Source: Motilibacter peucedani (GTDB lineage: Bacteria > Actinomycetota > Actinomycetes > Motilibacterales > Motilibacteraceae). Taken from it: DNA of 64,000 nucleotides. Below the pieces are notes generated by a model. The model made no database searches, was not told the origin of the DNA, and was given only the letters and a program-made list of their open reading frames with translations. Below are positions 28,201-37,036 of the stretch, in pieces. The DNA lies in the NCBI RefSeq assembly GCF_003634695.1, contig NZ_RBWV01000009.1, positions 620,001 through 684,000 on the forward strand, in the 5' to 3' direction. A program made the position numbers and the translations under genes. How positions within the stretch are numbered: position 1 is the first letter of the stretch; every line of letters begins with the position of its first letter.

Positions 28201-29154
28201 GACGGGCCGGTAGGGGTTGAGCCCCGCGACCAGGAAGCCGTGGGCGCCCGCGGAGCCCTGCTGCCGGAACGGCAGGAGCAGCGCGTGGGACGGCGGGCGG
28301 TCCCATGCGCCGGTGGGCAGGTCGGCGAAGCGGTCGGCGAGGTCGTCGAGCGTGACGACCTCGCCGTCGAGCACCCGCGCGAGCGGCCACGGAGCGTGCG
28401 TGTCGTCGAGGCCGAGCACCGCGGGCGCGGCGGGGTGGCCGGCGGCAAGGCCGGTAGAGGCCGCGAGCACCGCGGAGCCGGAGTCCTCGGCGAGCTGGTA
28501 GACCATCGTGAAGGGAAGCTCGCGCGGGTTGGCGGAGAGCTGCGCGCTCGCGGCCTCGAGCACGTCGGCCTCGCTGCGCAGTGCCGTGACGTGGGCGCCG
28601 AGGTCGCGCACGGTGGCCAGGCGCCGGGCGCCGATCACGCGCTCGGTGTCCTCCGACACGACGCACAGCATGCCGACGATGGCGCCGTCGTCGTCGGTCA
28701 GCGGGCTGTAGGAGAACGTGTGGTAGGTCTCCTCGCGGTAGCCCGAGCGCTCGAGGAACAGCAGCAGCGCCTCGTCCCAGGTGGCCTCGCCCGTGCCGGT
28801 CACCGACTCGATGCGCGGGCCGATCTCCGGCCAGATCTCGGCCCAGACCTCGCTGGCGGGCCGGCCGAGCGCCCACGGGTACTTCGCGCCGAGGGTGTCG
28901 CGGCGGTAGGCCTCGTTGCAGAAGAACGTGAGCTCCGGTCCCCAGGCCATCCACATGGAGAACCGCGACGAGAGCAGCACGCGCACGACGCTGCGCAGGC
29001 TCTGCGGCCAGTCCTCCGGCGGGCCGAGCGGGGTCGACGCCCAGTCGACGCGGGCCAGGTCGCGGCCCACCTCGCCGCCCGCGGAGAAGACGGCGGGGAG
29101 CTCTGGTCCGGAGGCGTCCGTCCCGTCGACGCGGTCGGGCGCCTGGCTGGTCAT
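25288..29154 (-). CDS. Multidomain hybrid: PAS-GAF-histidine kinase-receiver-PAS-PP2C-HATPase
   Basis: A 1288-residue cytoplasmic signalling protein. Order: PAS-like domain (45-175), GAF (185-345), HisKA with His369 in FTNVSHEFRTPL, HATPase_c (475-582; NLLSNALKF, EDTGTGIPP, GSGIGLALI), receiver (651-770, Asp700 in LVLTDVMMP, KPFS lysine), PAS/PAC (790-910), SpoIIE/PP2C phosphatase (930-1150; GGDWYDVIDL, LVLGDVMGRG, CVYAVHDP, GPDDDVAVLLV) and an RsbW-like HATPase (1165-1285; SELVTNGLVHG, EHGRGVQLV). It joins a His-Asp phosphorelay to both enzymes of an anti-sigma partner switch. CATACT seven bases before ATG 29154 suggests a leaderless start. It lies 23 bases after dhaM. Confidence 0.9.
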   Translation of the reverse strand: MTSQAPDRVDGTDASGPELPAVFSAGGEVGRDLARVDWASTPLGPPEDWPQSLRSVVRVLLSSRFSMWMAWGPELTFFCNEAYRRDTLGAKYPWALGRPASEVWAEIWPEIGPRIESVTGTGEATWDEALLLFLERSGYREETYHTFSYSPLTDDDGAIVGMLCVVSEDTERVIGARRLATVRDLGAHVTALRSEADVLEAASAQLSANPRELPFTMVYQLAEDSGSAVLAASTGLAAGHPAAPAVLGLDDTHAPWPLARVLDGEVVTLDDLADRFADLPTGAWDRPPSHALLLPFRQQGSAGAHGFLVAGLNPYRPVDADARGFVELLADQLGSALATARAYQQERERTERLVELDRAKTAFFTNVSHEFRTPLTLLLGPAEDALADSRHPLDPVQRERMEIVERNGERLLKLVNTLLDFSRLEAGSLHAEFEPVDLAAYTAELAATFTVAVQRVGLSLEVDCPPLGSPVLVDREMWAKIVLNLLSNALKFTFEGRISVRLRAEGDFVVLEVEDTGTGIPPERQAGLFERFNRVAGAASRSHEGSGIGLALIAELAAAHSGEVSLESEPGRGSTFAVRIPASRGDEAGGSDGTLGTATEAGTGAAERSARGFLAEALRWLDARDDSSAGGGATPGRDRPRTPDTESGTRPRVLVADDNADMRDYMARLLAPDHGVLVAEDGAAALGLARQAAPDLVLTDVMMPALDGFGLLAALRADPLTAQVPVVMVSARAGEEATVEGLEAGADDYLVKPFSGRELLARVRANLELDRVRRTRRALERSQELLDQAQRLAQVGSWEVELATLAVTASPEFARQVGFTREELARPGGAELVAARVHPDDSDHVRTVLEAATANGSPIDYEVRITGQDGEVRTYRTLGEVEHDETGAPTRIRGSNQDVSEQRAAERALADAAARSEAASREHSIADELQRSLLPAADVRADTLTVAAYYRAGVEGTQVGGDWYDVIDLGAGRTALVLGDVMGRGVRAAAVMGQLRSAVRAYARLDLPPGDVLAHLDGVVRDLGDDQIVTCVYAVHDPHDHALTWANAGHLPPLLRAADGTVARLDSPAGAPLGTATGAPPEHRILLEPGAVLALYTDGLVERRDSDIDAGIDSLAEALGATARELQAGTPRELVGRLLPQGPDDDVAVLLVQVDPSSELRAITVPVPDDLAAVGVARRAVRRSLREWDVDEDTEHVALLLVSELVTNGLVHGRSPVVLRVRRAPRSLVLEVSDGTSSAPTLMRPTPEDEHGRGVQLVARLAERWAIRPTPTGKAVWATLPLPVARAR

Positions 29155-29161
29155 GCCGTCG

Positions 29162-29167
29162 AGTATG
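29162..29167 (-). promoter_or_regulatory. -10 box for the hybrid kinase (leaderless type)
   Basis: CATACT on the minus strand lies seven bases before ATG 29154. There is no ribosome site between, so the hybrid kinase may be transcribed on its own in addition to read-through from dhaM. Confidence 0.35.
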
Positions 29168-29177
29168 GACGAACCGG

Positions 29178-31541
29178 TCACGGGCGCAGCGCGGCCTTCA
29201 CTGCCGCGACGGACACCGGCGCCATCGACAGCTCGTCGACGCCCAGGGCGACCAGGCGGGCGGCTGTCTCCGGGTCACCGGCCAGCTCGCCGCAGACCGC
29301 GACGCGGCACCCGCCGCGGCGCGCCCCCGCCACGACCTGCTCGAGCGTCCGCCAGACCGCTGTCGCGTCGGGCCGGTAGAGCCCGGCGACCTCGGGCAGG
29401 GTGCGCTCGGCGGCCACGAGGTACTGCACCAGGTCGTTGGTGCCGACGCTGACGAAGTCGACGACGGCGGCCAGCTCGTCGACCGCGAGCGCCGCGGCGG
29501 GGACCTCGACCATGACGCCGAGGGCGGACGGCAGCGCGTACGCAGCGCCCTCCGCCTGCAGCTCGGCGCCCGCCCGCTCGACGACGTCGCGGAACGCCTG
29601 CGCCTCGTCGGCGAAGGTGACCATGGGCGCCATCAGCGCCACCTCCGAGGCGGTGCTGGCGGCGGCGCGCAGCACCGCGCGTACCTGCGTGCGCAGCACC
29701 TCTGGGTGGGCGAGCCCGTGCCGCAGGCCGCGCTCGCCGAGGAAGCCGTGGCGCACCGGGTCCAGCCGCAGCGCCGGCAGCTGCTTGTCGCCGCCGACGT
29801 CGAGCGTGCGCACCACGACCGGTGCGCCGTCCAGCGCGGCGAAGACCGCGGCCAGCCCGGCCGCCTGCTCCTCCTCGCCGGGCAGCTCGGCGCGGTCGAG
29901 GAACATCAGCTCGGTACGCAACAGCCCCACCCCGTCGGCACCGGCCTCCCGCGCGGCGCGGGCCTCCGCGACGCTGGCGACGTTGGCGCGGACCTCGACC
30001 CGCCGGCCGTCCGGCAGCACCACCGGGGCAGCGGCGGCGGCCTGCGCCTCGTGGCGCTCGCGCTCCGCCGCAGCCCGGCGCTCGTGCGCCTCGGCGACCG
30101 CCGCCGGGTCGGCCGGTGCCGTGAGCCGTCCCGCCGTCCCGTCGAGCACAGCGGGCACCCCGGCCTCGAGCCCGAGCACCGCGCCACCCAGCCCGACCAC
30201 CATGGGCAGCCCGAGCCCGCGCGCGAGCAGGCTCGCGTGCGCCGTGCGAGCCCCGCCCGCCGTCGCCACCCCGGCGACGCCCGCCTCGGCCAGCTGCGGC
30301 ACCTGCGAGGGCAGCAGGTCCGCTGCCACAACGACCGCGCCGGCCAGGCGCTCGGCCGGCGGGAGGGCCGCGTCGAGCGAGGGGTCGAGCAGCGCCAGCA
30401 CCTGCAGGCCGACGTCGAGCACGTCGGCCGCCCGCCCGGCCACCACCTCGTCGCCGCCCGCCAGCACCGCCCGGGCGTCGCCGACCACGCGCCACCAGGC
30501 GCTGGCAGCTGACGCGCCGCCGGCCACGAGCTGCTGGGCCGTCCCGGCGAGCGCCGGGTCGGCGAGCAGCGCGCGGTGCGCCTGCACGACGTCGTCGCTC
30601 GAGGCGGCGAGCCGGGCGTCGAGCGTGCGCAGCGCCTCCTGCAGCCGTGCCCCCTCGGCCGCGGAGTGGGACCCGATCTCCGCCGCGGTGCGCTCCGGGA
30701 CGTGCGGCTCCTCGCCACCCAGGTGCACCAGCGGCCCGGCCGCCACTCCGGGCGAGGCGGCGGTGCCGGAGAAGTCCGGCCCGGTCGACGCCGCGTCGCT
30801 CGTCCTGCCGGGCGACGGTGCCGGCTCCGGCGGCCCGTCCAGCTCGCCGAACCCCTGCTCCACCAGCTCGGCCACGGTGCGGACGGCGGTCGCGGCGTCG
30901 GGGCCGGAGACGCGTAGGTCCACCTCGTCGCCGCCGCGCAGCGCGAGCCCCACGACGCCGAGCACGCTGCGCGCGTCGACACCCGGCCCGCCGGGCCGGC
31001 CGAGCGTCGTGCGCGCGTCGAGCCCGGCCAGCGCCCGGGCCACGGCGGCGGCCGGCCGCGCGTGCAGGCCGAGCGGGTTGACCAGCACCAGCGTCGTCCG
31101 CTCCTCGGCGTCGTCCCCCGCCTCGGGCGCGGCGCCCTGCGCGAGCCCTGCCGCTGCAGCGACCACCTCCTGCACGCCGGCACGTCCCTGCGCGGCCACG
31201 GCCGCCGCCAGCGTCCCTTCGACGAGGGGCGCGTCGACCACGGTGACGAGCCGGCGCACGTCGTCGTCCAGCAGCTCGAGCGCGGTCTCGGTCGTCAGCA
31301 GGGCCGAGCCGAGGTCGTAGGTCACCACGACCCCGGAGGCGTCGGCCGACGCCTGCTCCAGCGCGGTCAGCACCCGGTCGAAGCTCGTGCCCACGCCGCC
31401 GTCGTCGGTGCCGCCGGCGGGCAGCACGAGGACGTCCGGTGCCATCTGCCGCGCCAGCTCGGCCACGCCGTCGGCGATGCCGGCGACGTGGGAGACGACG
31501 ACGAGGCCGACCCGCGCGACGACGCCGTCCGCCACCGTCAC
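29178..31541 (-). CDS. dhaM: PTS-dependent dihydroxyacetone kinase subunit DhaM fused to HPr and full Enzyme I
   Basis: A 787-residue fusion: DhaM EIIA domain (1-130, His18 in VVVSHVAG), HPr domain (150-235, His160 in NPLGLHARPAA) and complete Enzyme I (255-787). Enzyme I shows the phospho-histidine region GGARTAHASLLARGLGLP (His435), the PEP-site motifs LLRTELMFLDR and VRTLDVGGDKQLPAL, SVGTNDLVQY and the catalytic-cysteine block VCGELAGDP. E. coli DhaM stops after the N-terminal part of Enzyme I; this one should take phosphate directly from PEP and pass it to DhaL-bound ADP. The start GTG overlaps the dhaL stop by GTGA. Cytosolic. Confidence 0.9.
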   Translation of the reverse strand: MTVADGVVARVGLVVVSHVAGIADGVAELARQMAPDVLVLPAGGTDDGGVGTSFDRVLTALEQASADASGVVVTYDLGSALLTTETALELLDDDVRRLVTVVDAPLVEGTLAAAVAAQGRAGVQEVVAAAAGLAQGAAPEAGDDAEERTTLVLVNPLGLHARPAAAVARALAGLDARTTLGRPGGPGVDARSVLGVVGLALRGGDEVDLRVSGPDAATAVRTVAELVEQGFGELDGPPEPAPSPGRTSDAASTGPDFSGTAASPGVAAGPLVHLGGEEPHVPERTAAEIGSHSAAEGARLQEALRTLDARLAASSDDVVQAHRALLADPALAGTAQQLVAGGASAASAWWRVVGDARAVLAGGDEVVAGRAADVLDVGLQVLALLDPSLDAALPPAERLAGAVVVAADLLPSQVPQLAEAGVAGVATAGGARTAHASLLARGLGLPMVVGLGGAVLGLEAGVPAVLDGTAGRLTAPADPAAVAEAHERRAAAERERHEAQAAAAAPVVLPDGRRVEVRANVASVAEARAAREAGADGVGLLRTELMFLDRAELPGEEEQAAGLAAVFAALDGAPVVVRTLDVGGDKQLPALRLDPVRHGFLGERGLRHGLAHPEVLRTQVRAVLRAAASTASEVALMAPMVTFADEAQAFRDVVERAGAELQAEGAAYALPSALGVMVEVPAAALAVDELAAVVDFVSVGTNDLVQYLVAAERTLPEVAGLYRPDATAVWRTLEQVVAGARRGGCRVAVCGELAGDPETAARLVALGVDELSMAPVSVAAVKAALRP

Positions 31542-32184
31542 TGCCCGGCGACGGAGGCGAAGGCGGCGAACAGCATCGCGGTGGAGGTGGCGCCCGGGTC
31601 CTGGTGGCCCGCGCTGCGCTCCCCGAGGTAGCTGGCCCGGCCCTTGCGCGCCACGAGCGGCACGGTCGCGGCTGCCCCGTCCTGCGCCGCGGCCGAAGCC
31701 GCCGCCAGGACCGCGGAGACGTCGCCACCCCCGTCGAGCGCCGCCTGTGCCGCCTCGACGGCCGGCGTCCAGGCGTCGACCATCGTCTTGTCTCCCGGCT
31801 CCGCCTTGCCCCGGCTGACGATGCCGTCGCGGGCCGCGACCAGCAGCGCCACGACGTCCTCGGCGCCGAGCTGGTCCTTGCCGGCCACGGCGGTCGACGC
31901 GCGCAGGAAGGCCGTGCCGTAGAGCGGCCCGGACGCCCCGCCCACCTTGCGGATCAGGGTGGTCGCCACGGCCTTGAGAGCGTCGGCCGGAGATGCGGGC
32001 GGCTCCGCCGCGAGCGCCTCGAGGGCTGCCGCGAGCCCGCGCGCCATGTTCTCGCCGTGGTCGGCGTCGCCGATGGCCGAGTCGAGGTCGATGAGGTACT
32101 GCCGGTTCTCGGTGACGACCGCGCCGAAGCGCGTGACGGCGGCGACCACGTCGGCCGTGGTCAGGGAGTCCGTCACGGGCGTGC

Positions 32185-32188
<4 letters not shown>
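31538..32188 (-). CDS. dhaL: Dihydroxyacetone kinase subunit DhaL
   Basis: A 216-residue ADP-binding subunit of the PTS-type dihydroxyacetone kinase; its bound ADP is rephosphorylated by DhaM. Mg/nucleotide ligands are in [47 protein letters not shown] and the late [20 protein letters not shown] are the other family blocks. The start GTG 32188 overlaps the dhaK stop (GTGA) and the stop overlaps the dhaM start, so the three subunits are tightly coupled in the order dhaK, dhaL, dhaM. Confidence 0.95.
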
Positions 32189-33186
<998 letters not shown>

Positions 33187-33226
33187 GCACGCCTCCACGG
33201 TGAGACAGCGCCCACGGCCGCGGGCT

Positions 33227-33251
33227 GGTGATCACGTCCTACCGGATCACC
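33227..33251 (-). promoter_or_regulatory. Candidate operator upstream of dhaK
   Basis: GGTGATC (33227-33233) and GATCACC (33245-33251) form a perfect 7-bp inverted repeat with an 11-base centre. On the minus strand the centre contains TAGGAC, a possible -10. It is a good candidate for a regulator of the dha operon; no regulator gene is adjacent unless the XRE-cupin protein acts here too. Confidence 0.4.
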
Positions 33252-33271
33252 GGTGCCCTGGCCAGGGTGCA

Positions 33272-33291
33272 GCGTTCGGCAATGCCGACGC
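33272..33291 (-). terminator. Hairpin after the XRE-cupin gene
   Basis: GCGT and CGGC pair with GCCG and ACGC around an AAT loop with one bulged T, giving eight base pairs. It lies 14 bases past the stop of the XRE-cupin gene and before the dha promoter, so it may end the amine operon. Confidence 0.35.
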
Positions 33292-33304
33292 CTGTGCGCA
33301 GCCG

Positions 33305-33910
33305 TCAGTCGAGCGCGTGGTCGCCGTAGGCCGTGACCGACAGGAAGCGCACCGGCAGCTCGACGAGCTCGTCGGGCCCGTGGGCGCCCTCGCCGTCGAA
33401 CTGCAGAGCGTCGCCCGGGTGCAGCGTGTAGCGCGCGTCGCCGTGGCCGTAGACGACCACGCCCTCGAGCATGAACAGCAGCTCGGTGCCGGGGTGCTGG
33501 AACAGCGGGAAGACCTCGCTCGACTCGGTGAGCGTGACGAGCACCGCCTCCATGCGCTTGTGCGGCCCGCGCAGCGCCCCCAGCAGCTCGTAGTGGTGTC
33601 CGACCCGGCTGCCGCGGCGCACGATGCGCGCACCGGAGCCCGCTGGCACGTAGACCGCCTCGCGCTCGCTGTCGACTCCTCGGAACAGCGCCGTGACCGG
33701 CACCTCGAGGCCGGCGGCCAGCCGGCCCAGGGTCGTCAGGCTGCACGAGGTCTGCGCGTTCTCGATCTTCGACAGCATCGCCTTGGAGACGCCCACCCGT
33801 GCGGCCATGTCGGCGACGGAGAGCCCGGCGGCCAGGCGGTAGGTGCGCACCTGCCGGGCGATGGCCGCCTCGAGCTCGCCGGGGGCCGACTCCTGCGTCA
33901 CGAGGCTCAT
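33305..33910 (-). CDS. XRE-family regulator with cupin domain
   Basis: A 201-residue transcription factor with an N-terminal helix-turn-helix (about 20-75; LSVADMAARVGVSKAMLSKIENAQTSCSLTT) and a C-terminal cupin (about 120-195; FPLFQHPGTELLFMLEG, GHGDARYTLHPGDALQFDG). The layout is that of PuuR-like regulators, where the cupin senses an amine or amino acid. ATG 33910 overlaps the stop of the flavoprotein gene (ATGA), so it is the last gene of the glutamine-synthetase-like operon and probably controls it. A candidate operator lies at the operon head (39340-39358). Confidence 0.88.
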   Translation of the reverse strand: MSLVTQESAPGELEAAIARQVRTYRLAAGLSVADMAARVGVSKAMLSKIENAQTSCSLTTLGRLAAGLEVPVTALFRGVDSEREAVYVPAGSGARIVRRGSRVGHHYELLGALRGPHKRMEAVLVTLTESSEVFPLFQHPGTELLFMLEGVVVYGHGDARYTLHPGDALQFDGEGAHGPDELVELPVRFLSVTAYGDHALD

Positions 33911-35022
33911 CGTGCCGCAGCCCCTGCCAGGTGGGCGGCGAGGGTGAAGCGCTCCTCGCGGGGCGGTACGCCGGTGGCGAGGTCCGCCGCCAGCTCCCCG
34001 ACCAGCGGCGCGAACTTGGCACCGTGCCCGGAGCACGGCGAGCACACGACGACCGAGCCCTGCCGGTCGATGACGAAGTCCTCGTTCGCGGTGTTCGTGT
34101 AGAGGCAGGTCGTCTCCGACGACGGCTGCGGGTTGAGGCCGGGGAGCCACCGGCGTACGTAGTCGACCGTCCGCTCGCGGGCGGCGTCGAGCACCACGCC
34201 GTCCCGCGTCGTGGCGCTCGTGGGCACCGACCAGTCGTGCTCGGCGACCTTGCGGGCGTCGCCGGGACCGCCCGACCGGCCGCCGGGCAGGTGGTAGACG
34301 CCGCGCTCGCCCTTGTGGATGACGACGGGGGTGTCGGCGGCCAGCGTCGTGCGCTCGAAGTGGAAGACCTGCTGCTGGTAGACCGTCAGCGGCGGCAGGG
34401 GCACGAGCCCCCGCAGCAGGTCGGGCATCCACGCGCCGGCAGCGGCGACGACCCGCCTCGCAGTCACCGGTCCCAGTGGCGTGGTGAGCTCCGCACCGCC
34501 GGCGTCGGCGTGGATGCGGGTCACCGCAGCACCCGTCACCACCTGCGCGCCGTGCGCCGCCGCACCGGTGAGGAAGGCGGCGACCGCGCCCTCGGCATCG
34601 ACCGTGCCCGCCTGCGCGTGGTGCAGCACCGGGCCGTCGAAGACGAGGCCCGGCCAGCGGGTGGCTGCCTCGTCGGCCGGCAGCAGCTCGCACGGCACGC
34701 CCGCGCCGCGCAGCGTCTGCGCGAGGGTGTCCGGGTCGCGGCCCCCGCCGTGGTCGAGCCCGCCCACGAGGCGCAGCAGCGACGTGCCGGTCGTCTGCTC
34801 CAGCTCGCGCCAGAGCTCGAACGCCTCGCCGGTCAGCCGCACCCAGAACGGGTCGGGGTAGGCGCGGCGCACGATGCGCGCGCTTCCCGACGAGCTGCCG
34901 CCGGCGTGGGCTGGCTGGTGCTGCTCGAAGAGCACGACGTGCAGCCCGCGGCGCGCCGCGGCCCAGGCGGTGGCGGCGCCCATCAGGCCACCACCGACCA
35001 CTGCGACGTCGTAGGCACTCAC
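33907..35022 (-). CDS. FAD-dependent amine oxidase, monomeric sarcosine oxidase-like
   Basis: A 371-residue flavoenzyme of the DAO/monomeric sarcosine oxidase family. The Rossmann motif is VAVVGGGLMGAATAWAAARRG. Cys306 in TTCLYTNTANEDFVID aligns with the cysteine that covalently holds FAD in monomeric sarcosine oxidase, and SGHGAKFAP is the second flavin loop. It should oxidise an N-methyl or secondary amino acid with oxygen or another acceptor. In this operon the logical substrate is N-methylglutamate, taking the place of the four-subunit dehydrogenase; that is inference. GTG 35022 overlaps the stop of the FMN subunit gene. Confidence 0.82.
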   Translation of the reverse strand: MSAYDVAVVGGGLMGAATAWAAARRGLHVVLFEQHQPAHAGGSSSGSARIVRRAYPDPFWVRLTGEAFELWRELEQTTGTSLLRLVGGLDHGGGRDPDTLAQTLRGAGVPCELLPADEAATRWPGLVFDGPVLHHAQAGTVDAEGAVAAFLTGAAAHGAQVVTGAAVTRIHADAGGAELTTPLGPVTARRVVAAAGAWMPDLLRGLVPLPPLTVYQQQVFHFERTTLAADTPVVIHKGERGVYHLPGGRSGGPGDARKVAEHDWSVPTSATTRDGVVLDAARERTVDYVRRWLPGLNPQPSSETTCLYTNTANEDFVIDRQGSVVVCSPCSGHGAKFAPLVGELAADLATGVPPREERFTLAAHLAGAAAR

Positions 35023-36338
35023 AGGCCGGTGCCCGGGACCCACGTGGTGCCGGCGAGGGGCACTCGTGCCATGGCCGCCGCCTCGATGGTGAGGGCCACG
35101 AGGTCCTCCGGCTCGAGCGAGCGCAGGTGCGACTTGCCGCACGCTCGGGCCAGGATCTGCGCCTCCATGGTCATGACGCGTATGAAGTTGGCCAGCCGGT
35201 GCCCGGCGAGCTCGGGATCGAGGCGCGCGGCCAGGTCGTCGTCCTGGGTCGTGATGCCGGCCGGATCGCGACCCGCTTGCCAGTCGTCGTAGTAGCCGGC
35301 GGCCGAGCCGAGGGCGCGGTAGTCCTCGTCGTACTCCGGCGAGTTGTCGCCCATCGCGATGAGCGCCGCCGTGCCGATCGCCACCGCGTCGGCTCCGAGG
35401 GCCATGCACTTGGCGAGGTCTGCGCCGCTGCGGATGCCGCCCGAGACGATGAGCTGGACCTTGCGGTGCACGCCCTGCTCCTGCAGCGCCTGCACCGCCT
35501 GCGGGATCGCGGCCAGGGTCGGGATGCCGACGTGCTCGATGAAGACGTCCTGCGTCGCCGCTGTCCCGCCCTGCATGCCGTCGACGACGACGACGTCCGC
35601 GCCCGACTTCACGGCCAGGTTGACGTCGTAGTAGGTGCGGGTGGCTCCCACCTTGACGTAGATCGGCTTCTCCCAGTCGGTGATCTCGCGCAGCTCGCGG
35701 ATCTTGATCTCGAGGTCGTCGGGCCCGGTCCAGTCGGGGTGCCGGCAGGCGCTGCGCTGGTCGACGCCGACGGGCAGGGTGCGCATCCCGGCCACCCGGT
35801 CGGTGATCTTCTGGCCGAGCAGCATGCCGCCGCCGCCGGGCTTCGCGCCTTGGCCGAGCACGACCTCGATCGCGTCGGCCCGCCGCAGGTCGTCGGGGTT
35901 CATGCCGTAGCGCGACGGGAGGTACTGGTAGACGAGCTGCTTGCTCTGACTGCGCTCCTCGGGCGTCATGCCTCCGTCGCCCGTGGTCGTCGACGTGCCG
36001 ACCTCGCTCGCGCCGCGCCCGATCGCCTCCTTCGCCCGCCCCGACAGGGCGCCGAAGCTCATGCCGGCGATCGTCACCGGGGTCGAGATGTGCAGCGGGT
36101 ACGTCGCGTGCCGGTCGCCGAGCACCACGTCGGTGTCGCAGCGCTCGCGGTAGCCCTCGAGCGGGTAGCGCGACATGCTGGCGCCGAGGAAGAGCAGGTC
36201 GTCGAAGTGCGGGACCGGCCGCTTCGCCCCGCCGCCGCGGATGTCGTAGATCCCGGTGCGCGCGGCGCGCTGGATCTCGGCGATGGTCGCGCGGTCGAAC
36301 GTCGCCGACTCGCGGAGCACGGGCGCTGGCTGGGACAT
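35019..36338 (-). CDS. FMN-binding glutamate synthase-like subunit (GlxD/MgsC-like)
   Basis: A 439-residue protein homologous to the FMN-binding central domain of glutamate synthase. Motifs: PVTIAGMSFGALSGRAKEAIGRG, GTSTTTGDGGMTPEE, EVVLGQGAKPGGGGMLLG, VVVVDGMQGGTAATQDVFIEHVG, VSGGIRSGADLAKCMALGADAVAIGTAALI and ARACGKSHLRSLEPEDLVALT. The stand-alone form is found as GlxD in rhizobia and MgsC of N-methylglutamate synthase in methylotrophs. ATG 36338 shares one base with the stop before it (TGATG). It is expected to work with the two preceding gene products as one enzyme. Confidence 0.85.
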   Translation of the reverse strand: MSQPAPVLRESATFDRATIAEIQRAARTGIYDIRGGGAKRPVPHFDDLLFLGASMSRYPLEGYRERCDTDVVLGDRHATYPLHISTPVTIAGMSFGALSGRAKEAIGRGASEVGTSTTTGDGGMTPEERSQSKQLVYQYLPSRYGMNPDDLRRADAIEVVLGQGAKPGGGGMLLGQKITDRVAGMRTLPVGVDQRSACRHPDWTGPDDLEIKIRELREITDWEKPIYVKVGATRTYYDVNLAVKSGADVVVVDGMQGGTAATQDVFIEHVGIPTLAAIPQAVQALQEQGVHRKVQLIVSGGIRSGADLAKCMALGADAVAIGTAALIAMGDNSPEYDEDYRALGSAAGYYDDWQAGRDPAGITTQDDDLAARLDPELAGHRLANFIRVMTMEAQILARACGKSHLRSLEPEDLVALTIEAAAMARVPLAGTTWVPGTGL

Positions 36339-37036
36339 CAGTAGGCACCTGCGTTCTCGACGTGGAAGTTGTAGAGGGTGCGGGCCGAGCCGTAGCGGCG
36401 GAACGTCGCCGGGTCGGCCTCGATGCCCGCCTGCTCGAGCAGGTCGGCCAGCTCGGCGAGGTGCTCGGCGCGTACCTCCTTCTCGACGCAGTCGGCGCCG
36501 AGCGACCGTACGCGCCCGGCGACGTAGATGCGCGCCTCGTAGAGCGAGTCGCCGAGCGCGTCTCCCGCGTCGCCGCACACGACGAGCCGGCCGGCCTGGC
36601 CCATGAAGGCGCTCATGTGCCCGACGCTGCCGCCGACCACGATGTCGACGCCCTTCATGGAGATGCCGCAGCGGGCGGAGGCGTTGCCGTGGATCGCGAG
36701 CAGGCCGCCGTGGGCGGTGGCTCCCGCCGACTGCGACGCGTCGCCCGTCACGACGACGCGGCCGGACATCATGTTCTCGGCGACGCCGACGCCCACGTTG
36801 CCCTCGACGACCACCTCGGCCTGCTGGTTCATGCCGGCGCAGTAGTAGCCGGCGTGGCCGGCGATCTCGACGCGTACGGGTGCGTCCAGGCCGCACGCCA
36901 CGTTGTGGGCGCCCTCGGGGTTGAGGACGCGCCAGAGCGGCGCAGGGTCGGGTGCGTGCAGAGCGCTGTTGAGCTCGCGGACGCTGGTCTCGGCGAGGTC
37001 GACGAGCGTCGCAGTGGTCTGCTCTGGTGCTGTCAT
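36338..37036 (-). CDS. GXGXG-motif glutamate synthase-like subunit (GlxC/MgsB-like)
   Basis: A 232-residue protein consisting of the beta-helical C-terminal domain of glutamate synthase. Repeated Gly-x-Gly stretches are visible: EVVVEGNVGVGVAENMMSG, VVVTGDASQSAGATAHGG, LLAIHGNASARCGISMKG and DIVVGGSVGHMSAFMGQAG. In large glutamate synthases this domain is structural; here it is a separate subunit, as in GlxC/MgsB. ATG 37036 overlaps the amidotransferase stop (ATGA). A C-terminal segment after about 150 has its own conserved family sequence ending NFHVENAGAY. Confidence 0.85.
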   Translation of the reverse strand: MTAPEQTTATLVDLAETSVRELNSALHAPDPAPLWRVLNPEGAHNVACGLDAPVRVEIAGHAGYYCAGMNQQAEVVVEGNVGVGVAENMMSGRVVVTGDASQSAGATAHGGLLAIHGNASARCGISMKGVDIVVGGSVGHMSAFMGQAGRLVVCGDAGDALGDSLYEARIYVAGRVRSLGADCVEKEVRAEHLAELADLLEQAGIEADPATFRRYGSARTLYNFHVENAGAY

